Assembly: GCA_937770485.1 (NCBI GenBank) | Contig: CALJHX010000008.1 | Coordinates: forward strand, 32,818-96,817 | DNA length: 64,000 nt | Direction of reading: 5' to 3' | Origin: an uncultured Verrucomicrobiae bacterium | GTDB taxonomy: Bacteria; Verrucomicrobiota; Verrucomicrobiia; Limisphaerales; UBA1096 | Part shown: positions 47,030 through 56,866 of the stretch, piece after piece | Numbering within the stretch: position 1 is the stretch's first letter | Layout of the letters: every line of letters begins with the position of its first letter | Notes under the pieces: model-generated | Seen by the model: the letters and a program-made list of their open reading frames with translations, nothing else | Databases searched by the model: none | What the model was told of the DNA's origin: nothing | Position numbers and translations under genes: made by a program

Positions 47030-50000
47030 GTGAATCCGGTTTTTTACAGGCGACTTGGCTTGGTGCTGGGCTTTGTTTCGGGCGCAACTTCCGCGTTCGG
47101 TCAGGCGGTTGACTTTGAGAGCCAAATCAAGCCGCTGCTTTCAGACCGCTGTTTTGCCTGTCACGGCCCGGATGAAAACGCCCGCAAGGCTGACCTGCAA
47201 CTTCACACCCGTGAGGGGGCGTTCGCCAAGCTGGCCGACGATCTCGAAGTCATCACCCCGGGAAAGCCGCTGGCCAGCGAGTTGTACAGGCGCATCACCA
47301 CGGCCGATCCCGACGACCTGATGCCGCCTCCGGAGTCGAAGCGGGAGCTGTCAGCCGGGGAGAAGGAGTTAATCCGCCGCTGGATAGAGCAGGGTGCCGA
47401 GTGGCGGGAACATTGGGCGTTCGTGTCGGTTGCCGATGTCGAATTGCCAGCGCTTGACCAGACAGCTTGGCCGAAGAACGAGATCGACCACTTCACCCTG
47501 GCTAAGCAGCGCGAGGCTAACGTCGAGCCGTCGCCATTGGCCAAGCGCGAACAACGGTTCCGCCGGTTGTCGTTTGACCTCACCGGTTTACCGCCGACCC
47601 TGGCCGAGCTTGACAATTTTTTGACCGACGACTCGTTCGTTGCCTACGGGAAAGCCGTCGACAGGTTGCTTGGCAGCCCGCGCCTTGGCGAGCGCTTGGC
47701 TGTGCACTGGCTCGACCTCGCGCGCTATTCGGACACGTACGGTTATCAGGTCGATCGCAATCGGTTCGTCTGGCCGTGGCGCGACTGGGTGATCCGCGCC
47801 TTCAACGAGAACCTGCCGTACGACGATTTTTTGACGTGGCAACTGGCCGGCGACCTGTTGCCCAACGCCACCGACGACCAGCGGTTGGCGACCACCTTTA
47901 ACCGGTTGCACCCGCAGAAGGTCGAGGGAGGCAGCGTGCCGGAGGAGTTTCGAGTCGAGTATGTTGCCGACCGCAACCACACCTTCGGCACGGCGATGCT
48001 GGGTCTGACGCTCGAGTGCGCCCGCTGCCACGACCACAAGTACGACCCGATTTCGCAGAAGGAGTACTACCAGTTTTTTGCATTTTTTAACACCATCGAC
48101 GAAGCCGGGCTGTACTCCTACTTTACGCCGTCGATCCCTACGCCCACGCTGCTGATGAACGACGAGGCGGCGAAACAAAAAATCGCCGATTTGGTAAAAC
48201 AGGTTGCCGCCGATGAGGCCGAATTGGTCAGGGTGAGCGCCGCCGCCGGAGAGGGGTTTGAAAAATGGCTCACCGAGCGACCGGCTGAAGAGGTGTTGCC
48301 CGGGCAGATCGGCCACTTTCCGTTCGACGAATTCAAGGACGGCAAGCTGCCTAATCTCGCTGACGAATCGAAGCAGGCGGCGAGTAGCCAAAAGAATAAA
48401 ATCGTTCCCGGCAAAAACGGCAATGCCTTGCAGTTGACCGGCGACGATGGGGTGAATCTCGGCATCGGCAACTTCAAGCGCACGGCGCCATTCTCGGTGG
48501 CGCTTTGGATGAGCACGCCGCATCACAAGGCGCGCACGGTGGTTTTTTCCCGCTCGCGAGCGTGGACTGATGCCGGTAGTCGAGGCTACCAAATGCTCCT
48601 GCGCGACGGTCACTTGAGCGCGTCGCTGATCCATTTTTGGCCCGGCAATGCGATTAATGTCCGCACCAAGGCCAAGCTGCGCAAGGACGAATGGCATCAT
48701 GTCGCGATCACCTACGACGGCTCAACGAAAGCGGCGGGGTTGGTGATTTACGTCAATGGTAAAATGGCTGAAACCGAAATTCACAAAGACAACCTGTACA
48801 AAAACATCACCGGTGGCGGCGGCGACACGATCGTCATTGGTCAGCGATTTCGCGACGTCGGTTTCGCTGGGGGGCTTGTCGATGACTTCCGTGTTTTTAA
48901 GCGCGAATTGACTGGGGGTGAAGTGGCGCAGATTCACGACGGCGAGTCGCTGGCTAAGCTGTTGGCCAAGCCGGCCGATGCGCTTGGCCAAACGGAACGC
49001 GACACCTTGCGTGAATACTTTTTGGCTACTTCGAACGAGTCGCACGACGCACAGTTGTCCAAGCTGCGTGCCAGTCGCGCGCGCGTCACCAAGCTGCTTG
49101 ATGGTAAGGTAGAGATCATGGTGATGGAGGAAATGCCGTTGAACCCACGCTCGACGTTCGTACTGAAGCGCGGCGTTTACAGCGCGCCGGGTGAGCGTGT
49201 CGGGGCGGCTACGCCGAGGTCGCTGTCTCCGTTCCCGAAAGGTGCGCCGAGCAACCGGCTCGGCCTAGCGAAGTGGCTGGTCGATCCTAAAAATCCGCTG
49301 ACAGCTCGCGTGGCGGTGAATCATTTTTGGCAGCTTTGTTTTGGCCAGGGGCTGGTGCGCACGCCGGAGGATTTTGGCACGCAGGGCAAACGGCCGACGC
49401 ATCCCGGGTTGCTCGATTGGCTGGCCAAGGATTTTATCGACAACGGCTGGAACGTGAAGCGGTTGCTCAAGCAGATCGTCATGTCTGCAACGTATCAGCA
49501 GGCGAGCGAGACTCGTCCGGCGCTCGAGGCGAGTGACCCGGAAAACCTGCTACTGGCGCGCGCGCCGCGCTACCGGCTTTCCGCCGAGATGATCCGCGAC
49601 AACGCCCTCTCGACAAGCGGGCTGTTGAGCCGGCGTATGGGCGGGGCGGGTGCCAAGCCGTACGACTTGACCGAGTCGTTCAAGCCGATCGGGCACGACA
49701 AGGGCGAGGGGTTGTATCGCCGCAGTGTTTACACGTTTTGGAAACGGACCGGACCGGCCCCGGTGATGATGGCGCTTGACGCATCCAAGCGAGACGTCTG
49801 CCGGGCCCGGCGCGAAAACACCGCCACGCCGCTGCAGGCACTGGTGCTGCTGAACGGGCCACAGTTCGTCGAGGCGGCGCGAACACTTGGTGAGCAGATG
49901 GTGCGTGAGCACGGCGACAATATTGGCGCCATGGTACGTGACACGTTCCGCACGCTGACCAGCCGCGAGCCATCCGTTCGTGAAACAGCGCTGCTGCGTC

Positions 50001-50173
50001 GACTGCATGACGAGCAGTTGGCCGTTTTTGAAAAGGATGCTAAGGCCACCGAAGCGTTTTTGAGCGTGGGTGAACGCCGCCTGGCCAACGGCTTGGCCAA
50101 GCCGCGTATCGCCGCCGCTGGCATCCTGGCCAAGGCGCTGATGAACTTTGACGAGTCGGTCGTGAAGCGGTAG
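47030..50173 (+). CDS. PSCyt1/DUF1549/DUF1553 protein with a LamG-like domain
   Basis: A 1047-residue secreted protein. A signal peptide ends near AFGQA; the cytochrome c domain has the heme motif CFACH (Cys41, Cys44, His45), and DUF1549 carries a second CxxCH (CARCHDHKYDPI). The central insert is a LamG/concanavalin-like domain (HFPFDEFKDGKLPNLADES, KDEWHHVAITYDGS, GGLVDDFRVFKREL) instead of the NPCBM-like insert of the relative at 27155. DUF1553 closes it (NHFWQLCFGQGLVRTPEDFG, NTATPLQALVLLN). A DUF1501 gene follows after 12 nt, the usual partner. Function unknown. GTG start at 47030. Confidence 0.9.
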   Translation: MNPVFYRRLGLVLGFVSGATSAFGQAVDFESQIKPLLSDRCFACHGPDENARKADLQLHTREGAFAKLADDLEVITPGKPLASELYRRITTADPDDLMPPPESKRELSAGEKELIRRWIEQGAEWREHWAFVSVADVELPALDQTAWPKNEIDHFTLAKQREANVEPSPLAKREQRFRRLSFDLTGLPPTLAELDNFLTDDSFVAYGKAVDRLLGSPRLGERLAVHWLDLARYSDTYGYQVDRNRFVWPWRDWVIRAFNENLPYDDFLTWQLAGDLLPNATDDQRLATTFNRLHPQKVEGGSVPEEFRVEYVADRNHTFGTAMLGLTLECARCHDHKYDPISQKEYYQFFAFFNTIDEAGLYSYFTPSIPTPTLLMNDEAAKQKIADLVKQVAADEAELVRVSAAAGEGFEKWLTERPAEEVLPGQIGHFPFDEFKDGKLPNLADESKQAASSQKNKIVPGKNGNALQLTGDDGVNLGIGNFKRTAPFSVALWMSTPHHKARTVVFSRSRAWTDAGSRGYQMLLRDGHLSASLIHFWPGNAINVRTKAKLRKDEWHHVAITYDGSTKAAGLVIYVNGKMAETEIHKDNLYKNITGGGGDTIVIGQRFRDVGFAGGLVDDFRVFKRELTGGEVAQIHDGESLAKLLAKPADALGQTERDTLREYFLATSNESHDAQLSKLRASRARVTKLLDGKVEIMVMEEMPLNPRSTFVLKRGVYSAPGERVGAATPRSLSPFPKGAPSNRLGLAKWLVDPKNPLTARVAVNHFWQLCFGQGLVRTPEDFGTQGKRPTHPGLLDWLAKDFIDNGWNVKRLLKQIVMSATYQQASETRPALEASDPENLLLARAPRYRLSAEMIRDNALSTSGLLSRRMGGAGAKPYDLTESFKPIGHDKGEGLYRRSVYTFWKRTGPAPVMMALDASKRDVCRARRENTATPLQALVLLNGPQFVEAARTLGEQMVREHGDNIGAMVRDTFRTLTSREPSVRETALLRRLHDEQLAVFEKDAKATEAFLSVGERRLANGLAKPRIAAAGILAKALMNFDESVVKR

Positions 50174-50185
50174 ATTTTTCTAAAG

Positions 50186-51640
50186 ATGAGAACACCAATT
50201 TGCACAGGGTTTGAATCCATCGTCGGCATGAGCCGGCGCGGTTTCCTGAATTCGTTCGGCATGGGGCTGGGCGGGATCGCTTTGGGCAGCCTACTACAGC
50301 CAGGCGCTCTGCTCGGTTCAGCGGTCGGGCGCGGCATGATGGGGGCGCCGCATTTGGCGCCCAAGGCCAAGCGCATCATTTACCTGTTTCAAAGCGGCGG
50401 CCCGTCGCAGCTCGACCTGTTCGACCCCAAGCCGACGCTGATCGAAAAACATGGTACCGAATTGCCGGAGGAGATTCGGCGGGGCCAACGGCTCACCGCG
50501 ATGTCAGGCAACCAGGCGTCACTGCCGCTGGTGGGGTCGCCGTTCAAGTTTGCGCCGCGCGGCCAAAGCGGCGTCGAGATCAGCGACATGCTACCGCACG
50601 TTTCCGGCATCGCAGATGACCTATGCCTCATCCGCTCGATGCATACCGAGGCAATCAACCACGGTCCGGGTGTGACGCACATGCAAACTGGCTCTCAATT
50701 CCCGGGCCGACCCAGCATCGGCGCCTGGCTCAACTACGGGCTCGGCCGTGAAAACGACAATCTACCATCGTTCGTGGTGATGGTGACCAAGGGCAAGGGC
50801 GGCCAGCCGCTCGTGTCGCGGCTTTGGGGGAGCGGCTTTTTGCCGTCGGAAAATCAGGGCATTCGTTTTCGCTCCGGCGCGAACCCGGTGCTGCATCTGC
50901 AAAACCCAAGTGGCATCGGGCGTGACAGTCGCCGGCTGATGCTCGACCGCCTGCGCGAACTTCACGAGCTGCAGTTCGAGGGCAATCCCGACGCCGAGAT
51001 TGAGTCACGCATTGCGCAGTACGAGATGGCATTCCGTATGCAGGCGTCGATCCCGGAGGTGACCGACATCTCCGGCGAGCCGGAGCATGTGCTGCGCGAG
51101 TACGGCGACGACGTGAAAAATCCGGGCACCTTCGCCGCGAACTGCCTGCAGGCGCGGCGCCTGGCCGAGCGCGGTGTGCGATTCATCCAGCTTTACCATC
51201 CCGGCTGGGATCAGCATGGCGGCCTGCCAGGCGGCCTGCGGACGCAGGCCCGGGAGACCGACCAGCCGTCTGCCGCGCTCGTGCGTGACCTCAAGCAGCG
51301 CGGTATGCTCGACGACACGCTTGTGATTTGGGGTGGAGAGTTTGGCCGCACCAACTACTGCCAAGGCACGCTGGGTAAGGATAACTTTGGTCGCGATCAC
51401 CACGGCCGGTGCTTCTCGCTGTGGATGGCCGGCGGCGGCGCGAAGGGCGGCACCGTCGTTGGCCAGACCGACGACTACGGCTACAACGTTGTTAAGGACG
51501 GCGTGCATGTGCACGACTTTCACGCGACATTGCTGCACCTACTCGGCATCGACCACGAACGGCTGACCTTCAAGTATCAGGGCCGCTATTTCCGCCTCAC
51601 CGATGTGCACGGCCATGTCGTCAAAGGCGCGTTGGCTTAA
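50186..51640 (+). CDS. DUF1501 protein with Tat-like signal
   Basis: A 484-residue member of the DUF1501 (alkaline-phosphatase-like fold, sulfatase-like) family. A twin-arginine-type sequence SRRGFLNSFG lies after a 14-residue leader, so export folded with a cofactor is possible. Family signatures include FQSGGPSQLDLFDPKP, GPGVTHMQTG, the WGGEFGRTNYCQG segment and GRDHHGRCFSLWMAGGG with a late VHDFHATLLHLLGID. Several His and Asp residues resemble metal ligands, but no enzymatic activity is known. It is 12 nt after the DUF1553 gene and almost certainly in its operon. Confidence 0.9.
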   Translation: MRTPICTGFESIVGMSRRGFLNSFGMGLGGIALGSLLQPGALLGSAVGRGMMGAPHLAPKAKRIIYLFQSGGPSQLDLFDPKPTLIEKHGTELPEEIRRGQRLTAMSGNQASLPLVGSPFKFAPRGQSGVEISDMLPHVSGIADDLCLIRSMHTEAINHGPGVTHMQTGSQFPGRPSIGAWLNYGLGRENDNLPSFVVMVTKGKGGQPLVSRLWGSGFLPSENQGIRFRSGANPVLHLQNPSGIGRDSRRLMLDRLRELHELQFEGNPDAEIESRIAQYEMAFRMQASIPEVTDISGEPEHVLREYGDDVKNPGTFAANCLQARRLAERGVRFIQLYHPGWDQHGGLPGGLRTQARETDQPSAALVRDLKQRGMLDDTLVIWGGEFGRTNYCQGTLGKDNFGRDHHGRCFSLWMAGGGAKGGTVVGQTDDYGYNVVKDGVHVHDFHATLLHLLGIDHERLTFKYQGRYFRLTDVHGHVVKGALA

Positions 51641-51673
51641 ACCACAAGCGCCCTTTGGCCAGGCGCGAAACTG

Positions 51674-52363
51674 ATGACGATTCCTAATTACATCTCGATT
51701 TTCCGGCTGATGCTGGTGCCGGTGTTCGTGATTTCCTTACTTGATTTCGCTGGCACGGGGACGGAGCTGAGTTGGTGGATGGCGGTGGGGGCGTTCCTTG
51801 TGGCGGCAGTCAGCGACGGGGTGGACGGCTATATCGCGCGGCGTTTCAAGCAGCGCAGCGAGCTGGGCGCCTTTCTTGACCCGATGGCGGACAAGCTGCT
51901 GCTGGTGTCCGGCCTGGTGGTGCTGAGTTTTTCCAGCGATCATCTTCCTCAACTGCCGGTCTGGATGATCGGCGTGGTGTTTGGGCGTGATTTGTTTTTG
52001 CTGCTAGGGTTTTTCGTGATCACTCATTGGTGCGGCAAAATGAAGATCCAGCCGCACTTCATCAGCAAGTGTGCCACGGTACTGCAGATGTTCGTGGTGG
52101 CTTGGGGGGTGCTGGGCGGGAGGGATCAGTTCGGGCTCGAGACCGATTGGCTGTTTTGGTGGTGTCTCGCGGGAACAGTGTGCACCGGTTCGACGTTCCT
52201 CATCTATTTCCCGGCCGGCATCAAGCAGTTGAAGGCAGTGCCGGCTAGCGCCCCGAGTACGGACCAGTCGCGGCGGTTGGTGCGGATGGATTTTGAGGTT
52301 GATCCGAGCACTCTCGTGGGTGGCTCGAAACCGGCCCGAGACGAAAAGAACGAAGGCGCGTAA
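51674..52363 (+). CDS. CDP-alcohol phosphatidyltransferase
   Basis: An integral membrane enzyme of 229 residues, of the PgsA type that joins a CDP-diacylglycerol to an alcohol phosphate. The full motif DG(x)2AR(x)8G(x)3D(x)3D is visible as DGVDGYIARRFKQRSELGAFLDPMAD, and about five membrane helices follow the motif. Phosphatidylglycerophosphate synthase is the likeliest role, though the motif alone does not tell the alcohol. An unusual charged C-terminal tail of about 35 residues (PSTDQSRRLVRMDFEVDPSTLVGG) is cytosolic. It is 33 bp after the DUF1501 gene. Confidence 0.88.
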   Translation: MTIPNYISIFRLMLVPVFVISLLDFAGTGTELSWWMAVGAFLVAAVSDGVDGYIARRFKQRSELGAFLDPMADKLLLVSGLVVLSFSSDHLPQLPVWMIGVVFGRDLFLLLGFFVITHWCGKMKIQPHFISKCATVLQMFVVAWGVLGGRDQFGLETDWLFWWCLAGTVCTGSTFLIYFPAGIKQLKAVPASAPSTDQSRRLVRMDFEVDPSTLVGGSKPARDEKNEGA

Positions 52364-52403
52364 CCTTTGTTAGTATGGCATTGTAAGACTTGGTGTGTGT
52401 TGG

Positions 52404-54020
52404 ATGAGTAGATTGACCTGTTTTTTTGGGATGATTTTTGCCGCGGGAATGGCCATGGCGGGGCCGGGGCAAGATGATGGCGATGGGCACGCGGACGGTG
52501 GGCTGGAGTTCGCACTCAAACCGAAGGGGCTTGGTCAAGCGGGGCAGTTTCAGTTCAGCGTCGACGGACCGGGAGTGAACTACTTTACCCGTTTCCTTGG
52601 CGACGGGTTTCACGTGGAAAGCTCTACCGACCTGAAGCAGTGGAACGATGTCGAGCTGCTCAAGGCCACCGATGAGGAGACAGTATTTCAGGACGGGAGC
52701 GGGGCGGCGGTGAGCCGTTTTTATCGAGTGCGCTACGAGGGGGGCACGTCCACTTGGGGCATTATCCGCGATCGCATCCTTGGCCCGAGCTGCGCCGGTT
52801 GTCACAGCAAGGGCACGACGTTTGCCAAGCAGTCGAAGCTTCTACTTACGCCGGACGTCGCCTATGGGCAGCTCGTCAATCGCAAGCCGGCCAACACTTA
52901 CGCGCTCGAGGACGGGCTGGAACTCGTCGGTACCGAGGGGCTGGCAAGCGTCGGCAAAAGTTTTCTGTGGGAGAAAATCAACACCGCCGAGGGGCAGCAT
53001 TTTTACGATGACCACCCTGGCTACGGCTCGCTGATGCCGTTGGGCGCCGACCCGCTGACCGACGGCGAGCTGAAGTTCATCCTACAATGGATCCTCGAGG
53101 GTGCGCCAGAGGATGGCGTCGTGGCCAAGGTCGCCGACTTGGCCAACCTCGAGCGCTATGCGCCTCCGCCCTTCACGCCCTTAGACAAACCGGACAGTGG
53201 CATCCAATTGCACGTTGGGCCATTCGATGTGCCGGCAAATTTCGAGCGCGAGTTTTTTATGTACAAGGAGCTCAACAACAACAACCCGGTGTATGTGAAT
53301 CGTGTCCAGATCGAGATGAAATCGGGCAGCCACCATTTCCTCGCCTACCTGCTGGATTCATCGAGCCCGTTTTTTCCTTTTACTAAGCAGTTGTTCGTGC
53401 CGAACAAACTACGCGACCTGCACCTGTCCAATGGCGGGGACGATCCGCTGGTGTTGGCGACGATGGCGTTCCATGATTTTTTTGCTGGGACACAGACACC
53501 GCGCTTCGACTACGAATTTCCCGAGGGCGTGGCGCTCAAGCTCCCGGCCCAGACCGGCCTCGATCTGAACACGCATTATGTCAACCGAACCGACAAACCT
53601 TCTACCGGCGAGGTTTACATGAACCTGCACACAGTCGAAAAGGCGACAGTGAAGCACGAGGCTAAGATCATCAACATGAGCAATACGGACATCGAGCTAC
53701 CGCCCAACCGAGAAACCACGGTAATCGCCGACTTTCGCGCGCCTGAGACGATGAAAATTTTCCAGCTCTTTTCGCATTCGCATGAGAAGACCATCGAGTT
53801 TCGCGTCGAGATCGCCGGCGGCAAGCGTGACGGTGAGCTGCTTTACATATCCTACGACTGGGAGCATCCGCCGGTGATGAAGTTCGACCCGCCGCTGGTG
53901 GTGAAACGAGGCGAGACAATCCGCCTAAAAACCACCTACAACAACTGGACGGACGAGACCATCACCTTCGGCCTGCGCAGCACCGATGAGATGATGATCC
54001 TCTTCGGCGCGTATTATTAA
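52404..54020 (+). CDS. PHM-like copper monooxygenase with an N-terminal cytochrome-type motif
   Basis: A 538-residue exported protein. After the signal peptide, a short beta-rich region of the kind found before cytochrome domains is followed by CAGCH at residues 130-134, one heme-binding-type motif. From residue 260 the sequence resembles ascorbate-dependent type II copper monooxygenases: His310-His311 (SGSHHFLAY), His391 (LNTHYVN), His458 and His460 (HSHEKT) and Met530 or Met531 (TDEMM) match the five His and one Met of the two copper sites of peptidylglycine hydroxylase. Hydroxylation of a small organic substrate is inferred. The gene follows the phosphatidyltransferase. Confidence 0.72.
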   Translation: MSRLTCFFGMIFAAGMAMAGPGQDDGDGHADGGLEFALKPKGLGQAGQFQFSVDGPGVNYFTRFLGDGFHVESSTDLKQWNDVELLKATDEETVFQDGSGAAVSRFYRVRYEGGTSTWGIIRDRILGPSCAGCHSKGTTFAKQSKLLLTPDVAYGQLVNRKPANTYALEDGLELVGTEGLASVGKSFLWEKINTAEGQHFYDDHPGYGSLMPLGADPLTDGELKFILQWILEGAPEDGVVAKVADLANLERYAPPPFTPLDKPDSGIQLHVGPFDVPANFEREFFMYKELNNNNPVYVNRVQIEMKSGSHHFLAYLLDSSSPFFPFTKQLFVPNKLRDLHLSNGGDDPLVLATMAFHDFFAGTQTPRFDYEFPEGVALKLPAQTGLDLNTHYVNRTDKPSTGEVYMNLHTVEKATVKHEAKIINMSNTDIELPPNRETTVIADFRAPETMKIFQLFSHSHEKTIEFRVEIAGGKRDGELLYISYDWEHPPVMKFDPPLVVKRGETIRLKTTYNNWTDETITFGLRSTDEMMILFGAYY

Positions 54021-54128
54021 TGGAATAACCGAAGCCATAGGTCACAACCCTGAAGGGGCTTCACAAGTTACCCGTTTCTCTTCTTAAAAAGCTTTTGTCC
54101 GGCTGGAGCCGTCGGTAGCTTTTTGCGT

Positions 54129-55280
54129 GTGAAGCTTTCTTGTTTGTATGCGACGGTGGCGGCGCTTGGCTTCGCCCCATTTGGCCAGGCGGCGTCGAAT
54201 GAATTAGACAAGTCGGTGGCGGCGTTGCGCGCCGTCGGTGGCGAGGGGCAGGGCAACACTGCCGCCGGCCGGGCGCTGCAGCGCCTGGCCAAGGGCGGTG
54301 CCGGCACGCTGCCGGCGTTGCTCGCCGGGATGGACGGGGCGAACCCGTTCGCAGCGAACTATCTTCGCGGTGCCGTCGAGGTGATCGCCGGCAACACGTT
54401 GGCCGAGGGTGGGGAACTGCCGCTGGTCGAGTTGGGTGAATTCCTGCTGAACAGGAGTCACGACGCCAAGCCGCGTGCGCTGGCTTTCGAGCTGATCCGG
54501 CGCGTTGACGCCGAGGCCGCCGAGCAACTCATCCCCGGTTTGCTGGGCGACCCCAGCGTGGATCTCCGCCGCGAGGCCGTCGCCCGGCTGCTTGGCCAGG
54601 CGGAGGGCTTGGCCAAGGCCGGCAACAAGCCGGCGTCCGTGTTGCTTTACCGGCAGGCGCTCGATGCCGCCCGCGACCTCGACCAAATCAAGTCCATCTC
54701 CGGCGCGTTGCGGGAGCTTGGCCGCAAGGTCAACTTGACGCGGCACTTCGGTTTTCTTGTGGACTGGCAAATGGCCGGCCCGTTTCACAACAAGGATCGC
54801 GCCGGGTTTGAGTCAGTGTTCGGTCCGGAAAAAAACGCGGAATTGTCGGCGTCGTACGACGGCATGGACGGCAAGGTGAAGTGGCAGGGTTACTCGACCG
54901 GCGACGAATACGGGATGGTGGATTTCAACAAGCCTTACGGCGACCTAAAGGAGGTCACCGGCTACGCGCAGACGGAGTTCGTCTCCGGCATCGACCGGCC
55001 GGCCGAACTGCGGCTTGGCTGCAAAAACGCGTGGAAGATCTGGCTCAACGGCGAGTTGATATTTGGGCGCGATGAGTACCACCGAGGAATGCGAATTGAC
55101 CAATACAAACTGCCGGTGCAGTTGAAGAAGGGCGGCAACACGATCCTCGTGAAGGCCTGCCAAAATGAGCAGGTGGAGGATTGGACGGTGCAATGGCAGT
55201 TCCAGTTGCGGGTGTGCGATGCGACCGGCACGGCGATACGTTCCGGCACGAAAAAGAACCGCGAAGTCGCTACTCAGTAA
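54129..55280 (+). CDS. Secreted HEAT-like repeat protein with a galactose-binding-like C-terminal domain
   Basis: A roughly 383-residue exported protein. The signal peptide ends near FGQA; an alpha-helical HEAT-like region follows (ALRAVGGEGQGNTAAGRALQ to RREAVARLLGQ), then a C-terminal beta-rich domain with WQMAGPFHNKD, GYAQTEFVSGIDRPAELRLG and KIWLNGELIFGRDEYHRG, the pattern of galactose-binding-like modules seen in PVC secreted proteins. No catalytic residues are evident. Start GTG at 54129 (MKLSCLYATVAALG) is preferred to TTG at 54123. A propeller gene follows 10 nt later, so co-expression is likely. Confidence 0.75.
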   Translation: MKLSCLYATVAALGFAPFGQAASNELDKSVAALRAVGGEGQGNTAAGRALQRLAKGGAGTLPALLAGMDGANPFAANYLRGAVEVIAGNTLAEGGELPLVELGEFLLNRSHDAKPRALAFELIRRVDAEAAEQLIPGLLGDPSVDLRREAVARLLGQAEGLAKAGNKPASVLLYRQALDAARDLDQIKSISGALRELGRKVNLTRHFGFLVDWQMAGPFHNKDRAGFESVFGPEKNAELSASYDGMDGKVKWQGYSTGDEYGMVDFNKPYGDLKEVTGYAQTEFVSGIDRPAELRLGCKNAWKIWLNGELIFGRDEYHRGMRIDQYKLPVQLKKGGNTILVKACQNEQVEDWTVQWQFQLRVCDATGTAIRSGTKKNREVATQ

Positions 55281-55290
55281 TCAGACAATC

Positions 55291-56505
55291 ATGAAAAAAA
55301 TTATAATTACTTTCACTTTTGCCGCCTTGGCCAACGGCTTGGCGGCGGGCGACTGGCCCGGTTTTCGCGGGCCGCTGGGCAACGGCGTTTCGGATGAAGT
55401 TGGGCTGCCGGTTGCTCTCGACGCGAAGAAGCATATCGCCTGGCGGATCGACCTGCCGGGCCGGGGACTCTCAAGCCCGCTCGTCGTGGGTGACCGGGTA
55501 TTTGTCACCGCCAGCGGCGGCACGCGTCAGGATCGGTTGCAGATTCTCTGCCTCAATGCTGCCGACGGTTCGGTGATTTGGCAGCGCCAGTTTTGGGCGA
55601 TGGGCAGCACGATGTGCCACAACAAAACCAGCATCGCTGGCCCCACGCCGGTGACCGATGGCCGGCGGCTGTTCGCGATCTTTTCGTCGAATGATCTGTT
55701 CTGCCTCGACCTCGATGGCAACCTTCAGTGGCTGCGCGGCATGACGCTGGATTACCCGAACGCCCGCAATAGCCTCGGCATGGCGTCGTCGCTCGTGCTC
55801 GCCGGCGGGGTTCTGGTCGCGCAGGTCGAGAACGACAGTGAGTCGTTCACGGCCGGACTCGACAAACAAAACGGGATGAACCTGTGGAGGGTGGATCGTC
55901 CGAAGTCAGCCAACTGGACCACGGCCACAGTGCAAAAAACCGTGTCGGGGACGGAGATGCTGCTGCTGCAATCCGGCAGGGGCATCCACGCCGTGAACCC
56001 AAAAAACGGCAAAGCTGCCTGGCACTACGCCGACGGCGCATCGACGATCCCGTCGAGCGCGCTGGCCGACGGAGTGCTCTACGTGCCATCGCACGGCTTA
56101 ACGGCACTCGAGTTGGCGGATGATGGCAGGTCGTTTAAGCAGAAATGGCGCTCGTCGCGGCTGCGCCCGGACACGGCCAGCCCGCTTGTGCATCGCGACC
56201 GGATTTACAGCCTGAACAGCGCCGGTGTGCTGACTTGCGGTGACATCGACAGCGGCAAGCGGCTTTGGCAACTGCGCCTCGACGGGCCGTTCGGAGGCTC
56301 GCCCGTGGTGGCGGACAATCACCTGTACGTCTTCAACGAGGAGGGCATGGTGCAGGTGGTAGATCTTTCTTCGCCGGAGGGACGCATCGCCGGCGAGATG
56401 GACTTGGGCGAGATGATCCAGTGTTCGCCTGCCGTCTCGAACGGCGCGCTTTACGTCCGAAGTAACCGGCGCATCTGGAAGATTGCCCGTAAAACCCAGC
56501 TTTGA
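55291..56505 (+). CDS. PQQ-type beta-propeller protein, secreted
   Basis: A 404-residue protein with a signal peptide (MKKIIITFTFAALANGLAAG) and the DWPGFRGPLGNG opening. Blades contain DGSVIWQRQFW, DGNLQWLRG, NGMNLWRVD, NGKAAWHYA and SGKRLWQLR. It differs from its two relatives in the middle blades, which include a region rich in Cys (MCHNKTSIAGP). Start ATG at 55291, 10 nt after the HEAT-like gene, with which it probably forms one transcript. Role unknown. The sequence after the stop (56506-56580) contains no gene. Confidence 0.88.
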   Translation: MKKIIITFTFAALANGLAAGDWPGFRGPLGNGVSDEVGLPVALDAKKHIAWRIDLPGRGLSSPLVVGDRVFVTASGGTRQDRLQILCLNAADGSVIWQRQFWAMGSTMCHNKTSIAGPTPVTDGRRLFAIFSSNDLFCLDLDGNLQWLRGMTLDYPNARNSLGMASSLVLAGGVLVAQVENDSESFTAGLDKQNGMNLWRVDRPKSANWTTATVQKTVSGTEMLLLQSGRGIHAVNPKNGKAAWHYADGASTIPSSALADGVLYVPSHGLTALELADDGRSFKQKWRSSRLRPDTASPLVHRDRIYSLNSAGVLTCGDIDSGKRLWQLRLDGPFGGSPVVADNHLYVFNEEGMVQVVDLSSPEGRIAGEMDLGEMIQCSPAVSNGALYVRSNRRIWKIARKTQL

Positions 56506-56580
56506 CAGTGAGTGGTAAACGGTGAGTAGTGAGGTAAACTTGAACGTTGAGACTTCCGAGGTTGTGAGATTTATCCCGCC

Positions 56581-56866
56581 GTGCCAACCACCTTGAGCAG
56601 CCTCGTCTTCGCGATGCAGTACGACTGGGGAATCAGCCGCGAGGCGATCGCTCCCGCGCCGGCGCGCGATGGGCAGCGGCCGTTGGGGTTGCCGGAGTTG
56701 ATTGCCTCCGATCGCGAGGAACTGCTGTCCAATGCGGTAGGCTGGTATGGAGCGCCGGAATGCTTGGCCAAGCTGGGCGGGGATGTTGCGAGCCTCGTCG
56801 CTGATGGATCACGCTGGGCAGGCGCGGGAATTGATGGAGGCTCTCGAGGGGCTGGTCACGGCTTGA
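56581..56866 (+). CDS. Small helical protein gene with a probable frameshift, unrecognised
   Basis: The frame opening at GTG 56581 reads VPTTLSSLVFAMQYDWGISREA and stays coding-like to DVASL near residue 72. The next frame over carries LMDHAGQARELMEALEGL with a TGA at 56864-56866, which is the better C-terminus than the Ser-rich tail the first frame gives over the opposite gene. One extra base near 56797-56800 explains it. Restored, the product has about 94 residues, all predicted helical. I do not recognise the family. It converges on the DUF1232-like gene with an 11-bp overlap. Confidence 0.4.
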
